Shown: positions 24,821-33,399 of the stretch, piece by piece | Layout: every line of letters begins with the position of its first letter | Position numbering within the stretch: the stretch's first letter is position 1 | Source of the DNA: Sphingomonadales bacterium Ga0077559 | GTDB taxonomy: Bacteria > Pseudomonadota > Alphaproteobacteria > Sphingomonadales > Sphingomonadaceae | Assembly (NCBI GenBank): GCA_001464315.1 | Contig: LNFK01000051.1 | Span: 1-53,390, forward strand | Length of the DNA: 53,390 bases | Direction: 5' to 3' | The notes under the pieces: model-generated | What the model saw: only the letters and a program-made list of their open reading frames with translations | Databases searched by the model: none | Told to the model about the DNA's origin: nothing | Made by a program: the position numbers and the translations under genes

Positions 24821-24848
24821 ATATAGAAAGCAATTTTATTTCATCAAG
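24821..24848 (-). promoter_or_regulatory. RpoH (sigma-32) type promoter of grpE
   Basis: Read toward grpE: CTTG, 17 bases, TCTATAT. It differs by one base in the second box from the dnaK promoter in this window and has the same 17-base spacing. It lies 55 bases upstream of the grpE ATG and just behind the hrcA stop, so grpE can be induced apart from hrcA. The spacer is A+T-rich, and unlike dnaK there is no dyad in it. Confidence 0.68.
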
Positions 24849-24855
24849 CCGAACG

Positions 24856-25899
24856 TCATTTAATTAGGCGACCCAGCGCCTGCGCGGTAAAATCGACCAT
24901 CGGCACGATCCGCGCGTAATTCAGCCGCGTGGGGCCAATTACGCCGACGACGCCAACGACCTTTCCGCCCGCCTCGCGATAGGGTGCGGCGATGACCGAC
25001 GAACCCGATAGCGAAAACAGATTATTCTCCGATCCGATAAAAATCCGCGTCGATTGCGCATCACGCGCGCTATCGACCAGCCGCGCAATTTCCTCCTTGC
25101 TCTCCAACTCGTCAAGCAATTGCCGAACGCGATCAAGATCAGCCGCAGCTGCCTCGTCGATCAGATTCGATTGCCCGCGCACGATCAGCACCGGACGGTC
25201 ATTGGCATCAAGCGACCAGATCGCGAGGCCATCGCGCACCAATTTTTCGCTGGCATTATCAAGCTCGGCTTTCTCGGCCCTGATCTCGCCATCGAGGCGT
25301 AACAGCGCCTCGGAAAGCGTCAGTCCCGACAAACGCGCCGAAATGTAATTAGACGCCTCAACCAGCGCACTATCGCTGACCGACGCGTCAGTCCCGACCA
25401 CGCGGTTCTCAACACTGTTGTCGGTTCCAACCATGATTGCCAAGACCTGAGTTCCCGACAGCCGCGCGAAGCTGAACGATTTCATCACTGCATCGCGCTT
25501 GGGCACCAGCACAATGCCAGCGCAGGCCGACAGCCCCGACAGCACGGAGGTTGCTGCAGCCAGCGCTTCCTCAATTGGTCCCTCACCCCGGATCTGCGAT
25601 TCAATCGCGCGGCGTTCTTCAACTGAAGGCTCCGCTGCCTGCATCATGCCGTCGACGAATAACCGAAGCCCGCTCTCGGTCGGCATGCGCCCAGCGCTGG
25701 TATGCGGCGCGGCGAGCAGGCCAGCTTCTTCCAGATCCTGCATTACATTGCGGATCGACGCTGGCGACAGGTTCAACCCCGGAAATTTCGATATCGTTCG
25801 CGATCCCACAGGTGCACCGCTTTCGAGATAGCTTTCGACCACCATCCGGAAAATGTTGCGGGTGCGGTCGTTGAGTTCGTTGATAGGGGTGTGGCTCAC
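24856..25899 (-). CDS. hrcA: Heat-inducible transcription repressor HrcA
   Basis: A 347-residue repressor that binds CIRCE elements, usually before groESL. The N-terminal winged helix contains [30 protein letters not shown] and [19 protein letters not shown]. The GAF-like and dimerisation parts follow, ending [20 protein letters not shown]. The GTG at 25899 was chosen because family members begin close to this point ([11 protein letters not shown]). A TTG at 25929 would add 10 residues, and neither has a strong ribosome-binding site. The order hrcA-grpE is classic. The CIRCE target was not found at dnaK or grpE, so HrcA probably acts on genes outside this window. Confidence 0.94.
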   Translation of the reverse strand: MSHTPINELNDRTRNIFRMVVESYLESGAPVGSRTISKFPGLNLSPASIRNVMQDLEEAGLLAAPHTSAGRMPTESGLRLFVDGMMQAAEPSVEERRAIESQIRGEGPIEEALAAATSVLSGLSACAGIVLVPKRDAVMKSFSFARLSGTQVLAIMVGTDNSVENRVVGTDASVSDSALVEASNYISARLSGLTLSEALLRLDGEIRAEKAELDNASEKLVRDGLAIWSLDANDRPVLIVRGQSNLIDEAAAADLDRVRQLLDELESKEEIARLVDSARDAQSTRIFIGSENNLFSLSGSSVIAAPYREAGGKVVGVVGVIGPTRLNYARIVPMVDFTAQALGRLIK

Positions 25900-25920
25900 A
25901 TTGATAGATGTAGCGGAGCA

Positions 25921-25937
25921 CGCTTGCAAAGCAAGCG
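25921..25937. repeat. Perfect palindrome between hrcA and rph
   Basis: CGCTTGC-AAA-GCAAGCG, a seven-pair stem with a three-base loop. It lies in the 81-base divergent gap between hrcA and rph and overlaps the alternative TTG start of hrcA. It does not match CIRCE. It could be an operator or a transcript hairpin for either gene; the sequence alone cannot tell which. Confidence 0.6.
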
Positions 25938-25980
25938 GGGGAGGTTATGGCGGCCTTCAACCCGTTATCAGGAGAATATC

Positions 25981-26694
25981 ATGCGCCCATCCGGCCGTGC
26001 ACCCGACGAAATGCGTCCCATTTCGATTGAAACCCATTTCACCAAACATGCCGAAGGCAGCTGCCTGATCGGTTTTGGCGACACCCGCGTCCTGGTGACC
26101 GCCAGCGTCGAGGACCGATTGCCACCTTGGCTTCGCGGTAAAGGCGAAGGCTGGGTGACCGCGGAATATTCGATGCTACCCCGCGCTACGCATACGCGCG
26201 GCCAGCGTGAAGCGGCAAAGGGCAAACAGTCGGGTCGTACACAGGAAATTCAGCGGCTTATTGGGCGTTCTTTACGTTCGATTGTCGATATGAAGAAGCT
26301 CGGCGAGCATCAGATTACGCTCGATTGCGACGTGTTGCAGGCCGATGGCGGGACGCGGACGGCGGCGATTTCCGGTGCCTGGGTTGCGTTGCGGTTGGCA
26401 GTTGATGGCTTAATGGCATCAGGTGCGGTGAAGGAAGACCCGATCAGCGGACGTGTTGCGGCGGTTTCATGCGGGATTTACAATGGCACGCCTGTATTGG
26501 ATCTGGATTATATCGAAGATTCGAGCGCCGATGCCGATGCCAATTTTGTACTGCTCGAAGGTGGGAAAATCGCCGAAGTGCAAGCGACAGCGGAAAATGC
26601 GACTTACGACGAAGAGGCTTTACTTCGCTTGCTACGTCTGGCGCGGATGGGAACTGACCGGATTTTTGCTGTTCAAGCAGACGCGGTTAAGTAG
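25981..26694 (+). CDS. rph: Ribonuclease PH
   Basis: A 237-residue phosphorolytic 3'-5' exonuclease that trims tRNA precursors. Motifs include [17 protein letters not shown] at the start, [20 protein letters not shown], the [12 protein letters not shown]-like Arg-rich active site (here [15 protein letters not shown]), [29 protein letters not shown] (metal and substrate region) and [25 protein letters not shown] lies before the ATG at 25981; an upstream in-frame extension overlaps hrcA and is not supported. It starts the rightward unit rph-rdgB-hemW-xerC. Confidence 0.97.
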   Translation: MRPSGRAPDEMRPISIETHFTKHAEGSCLIGFGDTRVLVTASVEDRLPPWLRGKGEGWVTAEYSMLPRATHTRGQREAAKGKQSGRTQEIQRLIGRSLRSIVDMKKLGEHQITLDCDVLQADGGTRTAAISGAWVALRLAVDGLMASGAVKEDPISGRVAAVSCGIYNGTPVLDLDYIEDSSADADANFVLLEGGKIAEVQATAENATYDEEALLRLLRLARMGTDRIFAVQADAVK

Positions 26695-26706
26695 GCCCAT
26701 TGGTAT

Positions 26707-27333
26707 ATGACTCCTCGCAAACTTTTGCCCGGACAACTGGTGATTGCAAGCCATAATGCAGGCAAGGTGAAGGAAATCCGGGCATTGTTGGCACCTTACG
26801 GGATCGAACCGGTTTCAGCTGGCGAACTGGGCCTGCCTGAGCCCAACGAAACCGGGACCACCTTTGCCGAAAATGCACTTTTGAAAGCGCATGCATCGGC
26901 ACAGGGTTCCGGCCTGCCGGCCTTGGCCGACGACAGCGGATTGTGTGTGGCCGCACTCGGTAATGCGCCCGGAGTCTACACCGCCGACTGGGCAGAAAAG
27001 CAGGTTTTCGAAGGCGGCCCGGGGCGCGACTGGTATATGGCGATGGGCAAGGTCGAAGGCAAACTGGCTGAGCTTGGCCCGGACACCGACCGAAGCGCCT
27101 ATTTCATCTGCACGCTCGCACTCGCATGGCCCGACGGGCATGAAGAAGTTTTCGAAGGCTGTGTACAGGGCAGTCTGACATGGCCGCCCCGCGGCAAACT
27201 CGGTTTTGGCTATGACCCGGTTTTCGTGCCCGCTGGACGAATGCAGACATTTGCCGAACTCGACCCACAAGAAAAGCACGCGATTAGCCATCGGGCGGAC
27301 GCATTCGAAAAGCTGGTAGAAGCGGTGTTTTGA
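26707..27333 (+). CDS. rdgB: Non-canonical purine NTP pyrophosphatase (RdgB/HAM1)
   Basis: A 208-residue house-cleaning enzyme that hydrolyses dITP and XTP. Signatures are [44 protein letters not shown] and [11 protein letters not shown], followed by the [17 protein letters not shown] motif near the end. It follows rph after 12 bases. The stop shares TTGA with the start of hemW. This rph-rdgB-hemW order is widespread in alphaproteobacteria and links nucleotide hygiene and RNA processing in one transcript. Confidence 0.96.
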   Translation: MTPRKLLPGQLVIASHNAGKVKEIRALLAPYGIEPVSAGELGLPEPNETGTTFAENALLKAHASAQGSGLPALADDSGLCVAALGNAPGVYTADWAEKQVFEGGPGRDWYMAMGKVEGKLAELGPDTDRSAYFICTLALAWPDGHEEVFEGCVQGSLTWPPRGKLGFGYDPVFVPAGRMQTFAELDPQEKHAISHRADAFEKLVEAVF

Positions 27334-28490
27334 GCGAACCGCTCGCCCTTTATATCCACTGGCCTTTTTGCGTTTCCAAATGCCCCTATTGTGATTTTAA
27401 CAGCCATGTGCGCGAGAGCGTAGATCAAGGAATATGGCTAGCGGCATTGCTCGCCGACATGGCGCATGAAGCGGCGCTGACAAAAGGCCGCCCGCTGACC
27501 TCGATATTTTTCGGTGGTGGCACGCCTTCTTTGATGCCACCCGCGACCGTGGCGGCGCTGATCCAATCGGCTGAGCGGCATTGGAATTTCGCAGACAATA
27601 TCGAAATCACGCTGGAGGCCAATCCGTCGTCGGTCGAAGCCGCGCGCTTCGCCGATCTGGCGGCGGCGGGCGTCAACCGCGTGTCGCTGGGCTTGCAGTC
27701 GCTTGAGGATACTGCGCTCGCCTTTCTGGGTCGCGCGCATTCTGTGGCGGAGAGCCTCGACGCGCTTGCCATTGCGCAGCTTAATTTTGGCCGGGTCAAT
27801 ATCGATCTTATCTATGCCCGACCAGACCAGACAGCAGAACAATGGCAGGCGGAATTGGAGCGCACGATTAGCTTTGGCACCGATCATATGTCGCTTTACC
27901 AACTTACTATCGAGCCCGGCACCCGGTTCGAAACGATGGTTCGGACAGGCGATTTCGTACCTGCCGACAATGACGACGCGGCTAGCCTGTATGAACTAAC
28001 CCAAGAACTGACCAACCCGGCGGGCATCCCGGCTTACGAGATCAGCAATCACGCTAGGCCGGGTTCGGAAAGCCGCCATAATCTAAGCTATTGGCGTTAT
28101 GATGATTATATCGGGATCGGTCCCGGTGCACATGGCCGGCGGCTCAACTGGGCTACGCAGCGTCATAAAAAACCGGAAAATTTTCTTGCGGCGGTCGAGC
28201 GCAGTGCGCATGGCATAGCAAGCGAAGAAGCGCTTGACCCAAAAACTCGCGCGATAGAGTCGTTATTGATGGGCCTCAGGCTCGCCGAAGGCGTAAGCTT
28301 GGAACGGCTGTCTGCAAGAACTTGCATCGCGTCCGATGCCCTGCTTGATATCGATGCTGTTGACCGGATAGCAAAGCTCGGCCTCATCACCCGCGACGGC
28401 GATCAATTCACCGTCACGCCCCAAGGCATGCCGCTGCTCGATGCCATATTGCCCGAGATAGTAAAAGTTGAGGCGGAAGCTGCCGCCTGA
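27330..28490 (+). CDS. hemW: HemW, radical SAM heme chaperone
   Basis: A 386-residue radical SAM protein of the HemW type (long annotated as oxygen-independent coproporphyrinogen oxidase), now thought to insert heme into respiratory enzymes. The cluster motif Cys14-x3-Cys18-x2-Cys21 lies in [13 protein letters not shown]. Then come the [13 protein letters not shown] region, ANPSSVE and [11 protein letters not shown] typical of the subfamily, and a C-terminal HemN-like domain. The start codon is TTG, overlapping the rdgB stop as TTGA; the first in-frame ATG lies past the cysteines, so TTG is the only sensible start. Confidence 0.95.
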   Translation: MSEPLALYIHWPFCVSKCPYCDFNSHVRESVDQGIWLAALLADMAHEAALTKGRPLTSIFFGGGTPSLMPPATVAALIQSAERHWNFADNIEITLEANPSSVEAARFADLAAAGVNRVSLGLQSLEDTALAFLGRAHSVAESLDALAIAQLNFGRVNIDLIYARPDQTAEQWQAELERTISFGTDHMSLYQLTIEPGTRFETMVRTGDFVPADNDDAASLYELTQELTNPAGIPAYEISNHARPGSESRHNLSYWRYDDYIGIGPGAHGRRLNWATQRHKKPENFLAAVERSAHGIASEEALDPKTRAIESLLMGLRLAEGVSLERLSARTCIASDALLDIDAVDRIAKLGLITRDGDQFTVTPQGMPLLDAILPEIVKVEAEAAA

Positions 28491-28503
28491 TAGCAACACC
28501 CGC

Positions 28504-29391
28504 ATGGCTTCTTTGCTGACCGAATATAGCGCATTTTTGACCGACAACCGCCGGATGTCGCCGCACAGCGTGCGCGCTTATCTGGCGACGGCTGAGCGCC
28601 TAAACGGCTTTCTGGAACTGCATTGGGGCGGAATGGTTGATCGCGCTGCGCTGACCAAAATCAGCGCAGCAGATTTACGATCTTTCCTTGCCGACCGCCG
28701 CAGAGACGGACTTACTAACCGATCAACCGCACGTGAACTGTCTGCCGTTCGTCATTTTTTGCGCTTCGCGTTGGGCGATAATGCCAGCCTGCCTGTGCTC
28801 AAAGGCCCACGGGTGCAGCGCAACCTGCCACGCCCGGTCAGTCCGGACGACGTGATGGCGCTCGCTGATGACGTGTCGCAATCGGCGTCCGACGTTTGGG
28901 TCGGGGCGCGTGACTGGGCTTTGTTGTTGTTGCTGTACGGCAGTGGGTTGCGGGTGAGCGAGGCGACCAGCCTTTTGGGCGATGTTCTTCCGCTCGGCGC
29001 AACGCTGCGCGTCACAGGCAAGCGTAACAAGACACGGATTGTCCCGCTTCTCGAACAGGTTAAGTCGGCAATCGAAGACTATATCTCGCTGTGTCCCTAC
29101 CCGATGTCGCGCGATGTCCCGCTCTTTCGCGGCGCACGCGGCGGGCCGCTGTCGCCAGCCATCGTCCGCCGCGCGGTGCAGGCCGCCCGAGGTAGGCTGG
29201 GGCTATCCGAGCGCACCACGCCGCACGCGCTTCGTCATAGTTTTGCGACGCATCTGCTCGCTGGCGGCGCGGACCTTAGGAGTTTACAGGAATTGCTCGG
29301 CCATGCGAGCCTGTCATCGACTCAGGTTTACACAGCGGTAGATACCGCAATGTTGCTCGATGAATATCTCAACGCGCACCCCCGCGCCTAA
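28504..29391 (+). CDS. xerC: Tyrosine recombinase XerC
   Basis: A 295-residue recombinase that partners XerD at dif. The core-binding domain runs to about residue 90. The catalytic residues are seen in LYGSGLRVSEATSL (Arg), TGKRNKTRIVPL (Lys), [15 protein letters not shown] (His, Arg) and LGHASLSSTQVYTAVD (His, Tyr). The ATG at 28504 lies 13 bases after the hemW stop. A TTG at 28468 overlapping hemW would add 12 residues but begins with a Lys/Arg-rich stretch unlike the family. Its TAA stop overlaps the dedA TAG stop on the opposite strand. Confidence 0.93.
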   Translation: MASLLTEYSAFLTDNRRMSPHSVRAYLATAERLNGFLELHWGGMVDRAALTKISAADLRSFLADRRRDGLTNRSTARELSAVRHFLRFALGDNASLPVLKGPRVQRNLPRPVSPDDVMALADDVSQSASDVWVGARDWALLLLLYGSGLRVSEATSLLGDVLPLGATLRVTGKRNKTRIVPLLEQVKSAIEDYISLCPYPMSRDVPLFRGARGGPLSPAIVRRAVQAARGRLGLSERTTPHALRHSFATHLLAGGADLRSLQELLGHASLSSTQVYTAVDTAMLLDEYLNAHPRA

Positions 29392-29987
29392 TCGGCTGGC
29401 TTCCAAATGATCAGCCGCCAGAAATAGCCCAGAACAATCAAGCCGATGATGATCGTCGACAGCGGTCCTAAAATCTTCTCGACGTCTTCAAATTGCGAAC
29501 CAAGCACATAACCGGCGCCAGCAAGCGCCGCGCTCCATCCGGCCGTACCAATGGTCGAGAAAATAAGAAAGCGGCGGTGCGACATTTTAAAGATGCCGGC
29601 GGGAATCGATATTAGCGAACGGAAAGTCGGCAACATGCGCGCGACCAGAACGATGATCGAGCCATGCTTGGCAAACAGAGCCTGACCGCGTTCGACATCG
29701 GTCCAGTGCAATGTCAACCAGCGGCCGTGCTTCTCCAGAAAACTTTCCAGCCGCTTGGGGCCGAATTTGATGGCCAGCCAGAACCACAGATAATTTCCGA
29801 GCATTGCACCCGCGGTGCCGCTGGCAATAACCCCTGCAAAAGTCATATTACCTCGCGAAGCGGAAACGCCAGCGACTGTCATGATGACTTCCGACGGCAC
29901 TGGCGGAAACACCGTTTCTAGGAACATCAGCAGACCGACGCCCCAATAGCCGGTATCGTTGACCAGCCGGATTATCCAATCGTCCAT
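29388..29987 (-). CDS. DedA family membrane protein
   Basis: A 199-residue inner-membrane protein of the DedA/SNARE-associated family. It shows GVGLLMFLETVFPPVPSEVI (the family's acidic re-entrant motif), GAMLGNYLWFWLAIKFG, ARMLPTFRSLISIPAGIFKM (Arg/Pro motif) and two C-terminal helices. DedA proteins include lipid scramblase-like transporters of undecaprenyl phosphate or phosphatidylethanolamine, but this copy's substrate is unknown. It lies 4 bases downstream of gshB on the same strand and converges on xerC with a shared four-base stop. Confidence 0.92.
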   Translation of the reverse strand: MDDWIIRLVNDTGYWGVGLLMFLETVFPPVPSEVIMTVAGVSASRGNMTFAGVIASGTAGAMLGNYLWFWLAIKFGPKRLESFLEKHGRWLTLHWTDVERGQALFAKHGSIIVLVARMLPTFRSLISIPAGIFKMSHRRFLIFSTIGTAGWSAALAGAGYVLGSQFEDVEKILGPLSTIIIGLIVLGYFWRLIIWKPAD

Positions 29988-29991
29988 GTTG

Positions 29992-30948
29992 TTATCTCGC
30001 GAGGCGCGCTTCTACGGCGTCCCAAATCTTGCTCGGGGTATCGGTGCCGTTGAAGCGGTCGATGGCAACAATGCCGGTCGGCGATGTGACATTGATCTCG
30101 GTCAACCACTGGCCACCGATGACATCGATCCCGACGAAAATCAGGCCGAGTTCCTTCAAGCGGGGTCCCATCGCGGCGCAGATTTCCTGTTCGCGCGCAG
30201 TTAATTCAGTTGCTTCGGCGCTGCCTCCTACCGCGAGATTTGAGCGAAACTCGCCTTCGCCGGGCTTACGGTTAATTGCACCAGTCACTTCGCCGTCAAT
30301 CAGCACGATGCGCTTGTCGCCCTTTGCAACGTCGGGGAGAAAAGGCTGCACCATATGCGGTTCGGGCCAAGTCGTGTTAAACACCTCCATGAGCGCGCCG
30401 AGATTGTCGCCTTCGGCTGGCACGCGGAAGATCGCTTTGCCGCCATTGCCGTGGAGCGGTTTGATAACGACTGCGCCATGCGCGCGTTGGAAATCGCGGA
30501 TTTCGTCAGCCGACCGCGTAATAAGCGTCGGTGGCATATATTGGCGGTAATCGAGCACCATTACCTTTTCAGGCGCGTTGCGGACACTTGCGGGATTGTT
30601 GACGACCAAAGTTTCGTTCTCAATCCGCTCGAGCAAATGAGTCGCTGTGATATAGCCGACATGGAAAGGCGGGTCCTGCCGCATTAGTACGACGTCGATA
30701 TCGGAGCCCAGGTCGATCTGCTTGGGTTCGCCAAACCGATAATGCGCACCTTCAACACGCTGCAGATCAAACACCGGATGCGCATGGGCGGTGAGCCGGT
30801 CGTTCGCGTCCAGCGTCAGTGTGCCGACATCATAATGCCAGACATCATAACCCCGCGTCTGCGCCGCCAGCATCAGCGCGAAGCTGGAATCGCCCGCGAT
30901 GTTGATGCCGTTCATCGGGTCCATCTGGACTGCGACTTTGATTGCCAT
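29992..30948 (-). CDS. gshB: Glutathione synthetase
   Basis: A 318-residue ATP-grasp enzyme that joins gamma-glutamylcysteine and glycine. Typical segments are MAIKVAVQMDPMNGINIAGD at the start, RQDPPFHVGYITATHLLE, VNNPASVRNAPEKVM, VIKPLHGNGGKAIFRV (ATP-grasp loop) and GLIFVGIDVIGGQWLTEINV near the end. The ATG at 30948 matches the family start; upstream in-frame codons (to 31008) extend into the broken yraN gene. It lies 10 bases behind yraN and 4 bases before dedA, and both flank it closely enough for one transcript. Confidence 0.96.
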   Translation of the reverse strand: MAIKVAVQMDPMNGINIAGDSSFALMLAAQTRGYDVWHYDVGTLTLDANDRLTAHAHPVFDLQRVEGAHYRFGEPKQIDLGSDIDVVLMRQDPPFHVGYITATHLLERIENETLVVNNPASVRNAPEKVMVLDYRQYMPPTLITRSADEIRDFQRAHGAVVIKPLHGNGGKAIFRVPAEGDNLGALMEVFNTTWPEPHMVQPFLPDVAKGDKRIVLIDGEVTGAINRKPGEGEFRSNLAVGGSAEATELTAREQEICAAMGPRLKELGLIFVGIDVIGGQWLTEINVTSPTGIVAIDRFNGTDTPSKIWDAVEARLAR

Positions 30949-30958
30949 TTTTTGGTCC

Positions 30959-31307
30959 TTATCCGTGCCAGACGTTTGGCAGATGGTGTGGCCAGCGCCA
31001 AGGTGCAACCAATATCACATCGATCTGCATGTTTTCGGTGCCCTCGCCAAATTTGGGTAGAAGAATTTCTGCGGCCGCAGCGACGCGGCGGAGCCGGTAA
31101 GCGTCGATTGCTGTGGTTAGGTCAACGGCTTTACTGCGCACCTTGACCTCGACAAAGGCGAACGTCTTGCCGCGCCGTGCAATTGGTCGACTTCACCACG
31201 AGGGGTTTTGACCCGTTCGGCAACAATCCACCAGCCTTGCAAGCGTAAGAACCACGCGCAATCACCTCGCCGCGCCGTCCGCGTTTTTCGGCTTCTAACC
31301 GGTTCAT
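30959..31307 (-). pseudogene. yraN: Frameshifted YraN/UPF0102 nuclease-like gene
   Basis: A gene of the UPF0102/YraN family (a predicted Holliday-junction-resolvase-like nuclease fold) is present in three reading frames. The first part (MNRLEAEKRGRRGEVIA) is in one frame. WFLRLQGWWIVAERVKTPRG continues in a second, and the end (GKTFAFVEVKVRSKAVDL to APWRWPHHLPNVWHG) lies in a third. Restoring single bases near 31252-31257 and 31184-31186 gives one frame of 116 residues, including GEVDLIARRG. The second lesion lies inside the conserved acidic motif. The ATG overlaps the rsmI stop as ATGA. It may be a true loss or two sequencing or assembly errors. Confidence 0.82.
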
Positions 31308-32137
31308 TTGGACTTCATTTCGTTGGCGCGGGCATAGACGTCGCGTCGTTCCAGTCCGAAACGCTTGGCTATTGCTCCGGCAGCTTTTGCGGCGGGCATT
31401 GTTGCCAATGCCTCGCGCAAAGCAAAATCGACATCGCCTTCCTCAAATAGGACATTATCGGCAGAAGGTCCCACAATCAGTACAATCTCACCTTTGGGTT
31501 CATGCTCGGTGTAGCGCGCCGCAAGTTCAGCCGCACCGCCAGTCACGACTTCTTCAAACTTCTTGGTCAACTCACGCGCTACCGCGATCTCGCGGTTGCC
31601 ATAAGCTTCGGCAATGGCCGACAAGGTAGAGGCGAGGCGCGGCCCACTTTCGTAAAACACCAATGTCGCTTTGATACCGGCAAGTTCAGCCAACGCATCT
31701 GCCCTCGCCTTGGCCTTCGACGGCAAAAACCCGGCAAACAAAAATCGGTCAGTAGGCAAACCGCAAATCGAAAGTGCCGCTATCGCCGCGCTCGGCCCCG
31801 GCGCGGCAAACACCTCCACCCCCGCCTCACGCGCCGAGCGCACCAGTTTATAACCCGGATCGGAAATCAACGGCGTGCCAGCATCAGATACCAATGCTAC
31901 CACCCCGTCACGCGCTGCCGCGACCAGACTTAAGCGGTCCTGCTCACTACTATGGTCGTTATAACGCCGCATTTTCTTCTTGAGTCCAAGATGATGCAAC
32001 AATTTCCCAGTCACACGGCTGTCCTCGACTGCGACGATATCCGCGGCTTCGAGGATGGCAATGGCGCGCTGTGACATATCTGCAAGGTTGCCGATGGGGG
32101 TCGCAACGACATATAAGCCCGACTCGAACGACATCAT
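31304..32137 (-). CDS. rsmI: 16S rRNA (cytidine-2'-O)-methyltransferase RsmI
   Basis: A 277-residue SAM-dependent enzyme that methylates the ribose of C1402 in the 16S decoding centre. The signatures are GLYVVATPIGNLADMSQRAI, VAVEDSRVTGKLLHHL, ALVSDAGTPLISDPGYKLV, the APGPSAAIAALSICGLPTDR stretch and the KFEEV motif. The two Met codons at 32137 and 32134 are both possible; no strong ribosome-binding site is seen. A longer frame to 32206 overlaps the divergent lipoprotein start and is not supported. The rsmI-yraN-gshB order with the LpoA-like gene divergent is a common bacterial block. Confidence 0.95.
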   Translation of the reverse strand: MMSFESGLYVVATPIGNLADMSQRAIAILEAADIVAVEDSRVTGKLLHHLGLKKKMRRYNDHSSEQDRLSLVAAARDGVVALVSDAGTPLISDPGYKLVRSAREAGVEVFAAPGPSAAIAALSICGLPTDRFLFAGFLPSKAKARADALAELAGIKATLVFYESGPRLASTLSAIAEAYGNREIAVARELTKKFEEVVTGGAAELAARYTEHEPKGEIVLIVGPSADNVLFEEGDVDFALREALATMPAAKAAGAIAKRFGLERRDVYARANEMKSK

Positions 32138-32167
32138 AAAAATACGCTTTTCGCCGAGGGACAAATC

Positions 32168-33337
32168 ATGAGCGCAACCATTGCAGCAACGGGCGAGCAG
32201 TCGCAAGCTTTAGCGGGCAAAGTGAAAATGCTGATGGCGGTCGTTATGCTAGCCGTGCTCGCCGCCTGTTCGGCCATTCCGCGCGGAGGTGATGGGCCGC
32301 CTCCAGTTGTTACGCCTGATCCGCTCGACAGCCTGCACCGGGTTGCCTTGTTGCTCCCCGTTACCGGGCCCGATGGCGATGTCGGCCAGTCGATAGCCAA
32401 CGCCACCACGCTGGCTCTGGCCGATACCAAGGTTACCAATATCCGCCTGATCACGTACGACACATCGCAAGGCGTCGCCGCGGCAACGCGCCGCGCGGTG
32501 GCAGACGGTAACAAATTGATCCTTGGCCCTTTGCGCGGTGATAATGTTATCGAAGCTGCTGCGATTGCTCGGCCGGCAGGTGTTCCGATCATCAGCTTTT
32601 CGAACGATATCGGCGTTGCCGGACAAAATGTATTTTTGCTCGGACATCTGCCCAATCAATCGATTGACCGTGTAGTGCGTTATGCCAAGGCGCAAGGGCT
32701 CAACCGCTTCGGCGGGGTGGTTTCAAGCAATGTTTATGGCCAGCGCGCACAGTCAAGCCTGACCAGTGCCGTACGCAGCGCGGGCGGCGTTCTGGTTGGC
32801 GTTCAGGAATCTGACGGCTCGGCCGCATCTGCCGATGCCGCCGCGCGCCGCCTTGCGCAGATGGGCCAGATCGACGCGGTGTTGATCGCCGATAGCGGCC
32901 GCGCCGCAATTGCCGCTGTCCCGTCGCTTCGCCGGAACGGCCTGCGCAATGCCAAGATATTGGGCACTGATTTGTGGAATATCGACGGCACGCTGGCAAA
33001 CAGTTCGCCTATGTACGGGGCTTGGTTCGCCAGCGTTTCAGACACATTGTACAACCAATATGCCACCAAATATCGGGCGCGCTTTGGCCGTGCGCCGTTG
33101 CGCCTGTCGAGCCTTGGCTATGATTCGGTGCTGTTGGTCGCGCGCGTTGCCCGCGACTGGCGTCCAGGGACGCGCTTTCCGGTAGCGCAACTGACCGATC
33201 CGCAAGGGTTCATAGGCGTCGATGGCGCGTTCCGGTTCATGGCCAATGGTCAGACCGAGCGCATGCTCGAAGTGCAGGAAATCCAAGCCGGGAAATTCGT
33301 AACGGTCAGTGCTGCGCCAACGTCGTTCGCGAAGTGA
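32168..33337 (+). CDS. Penicillin-binding protein activator-like lipoprotein (LpoA/Peripla_BP_6 type)
   Basis: A 389-residue lipoprotein with a lipobox VLAAC (Cys34) after a 20-residue cytoplasmic lead. The mature part has the fold of periplasmic amino-acid-binding proteins: RVALLLPVTGPDGDVGQSIA at its start, IRLITYDTSQGVAAATRRA, LILGPLRGDNVIEAAAIA and GTDLWNID. The family partners bifunctional penicillin-binding proteins at the outer membrane (LpoA in E. coli); the role here is by homology only. GAGGGAC precedes the ATG at 32168. It diverges from rsmI and converges on def, with a palindromic repeat between. Confidence 0.9.
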   Translation: MSATIAATGEQSQALAGKVKMLMAVVMLAVLAACSAIPRGGDGPPPVVTPDPLDSLHRVALLLPVTGPDGDVGQSIANATTLALADTKVTNIRLITYDTSQGVAAATRRAVADGNKLILGPLRGDNVIEAAAIARPAGVPIISFSNDIGVAGQNVFLLGHLPNQSIDRVVRYAKAQGLNRFGGVVSSNVYGQRAQSSLTSAVRSAGGVLVGVQESDGSAASADAAARRLAQMGQIDAVLIADSGRAAIAAVPSLRRNGLRNAKILGTDLWNIDGTLANSSPMYGAWFASVSDTLYNQYATKYRARFGRAPLRLSSLGYDSVLLVARVARDWRPGTRFPVAQLTDPQGFIGVDGAFRFMANGQTERMLEVQEIQAGKFVTVSAAPTSFAK

Positions 33338-33346
33338 TCACATTTG

Positions 33347-33373
33347 GTCATCCTGAACTTGGTTCGGGATGAC
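33347..33373. repeat. Palindromic intergenic repeat, possible terminator
   Basis: GTCATCCTGAAC-TTG-GTTCGGGATGAC, a near-perfect 12-pair stem with one mismatch. It matches the GTCATCCTGAACTTG-type repeat family common in proteobacterial genomes, including sphingomonads. It sits between the convergent LpoA-like and def genes and may act as a bidirectional terminator, with a modest T-run (CTCTTTT) downstream on the plus strand. Confidence 0.72.
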
Positions 33374-33399
33374 GTTGCTCTTTTATCGATCCAGAGTCG

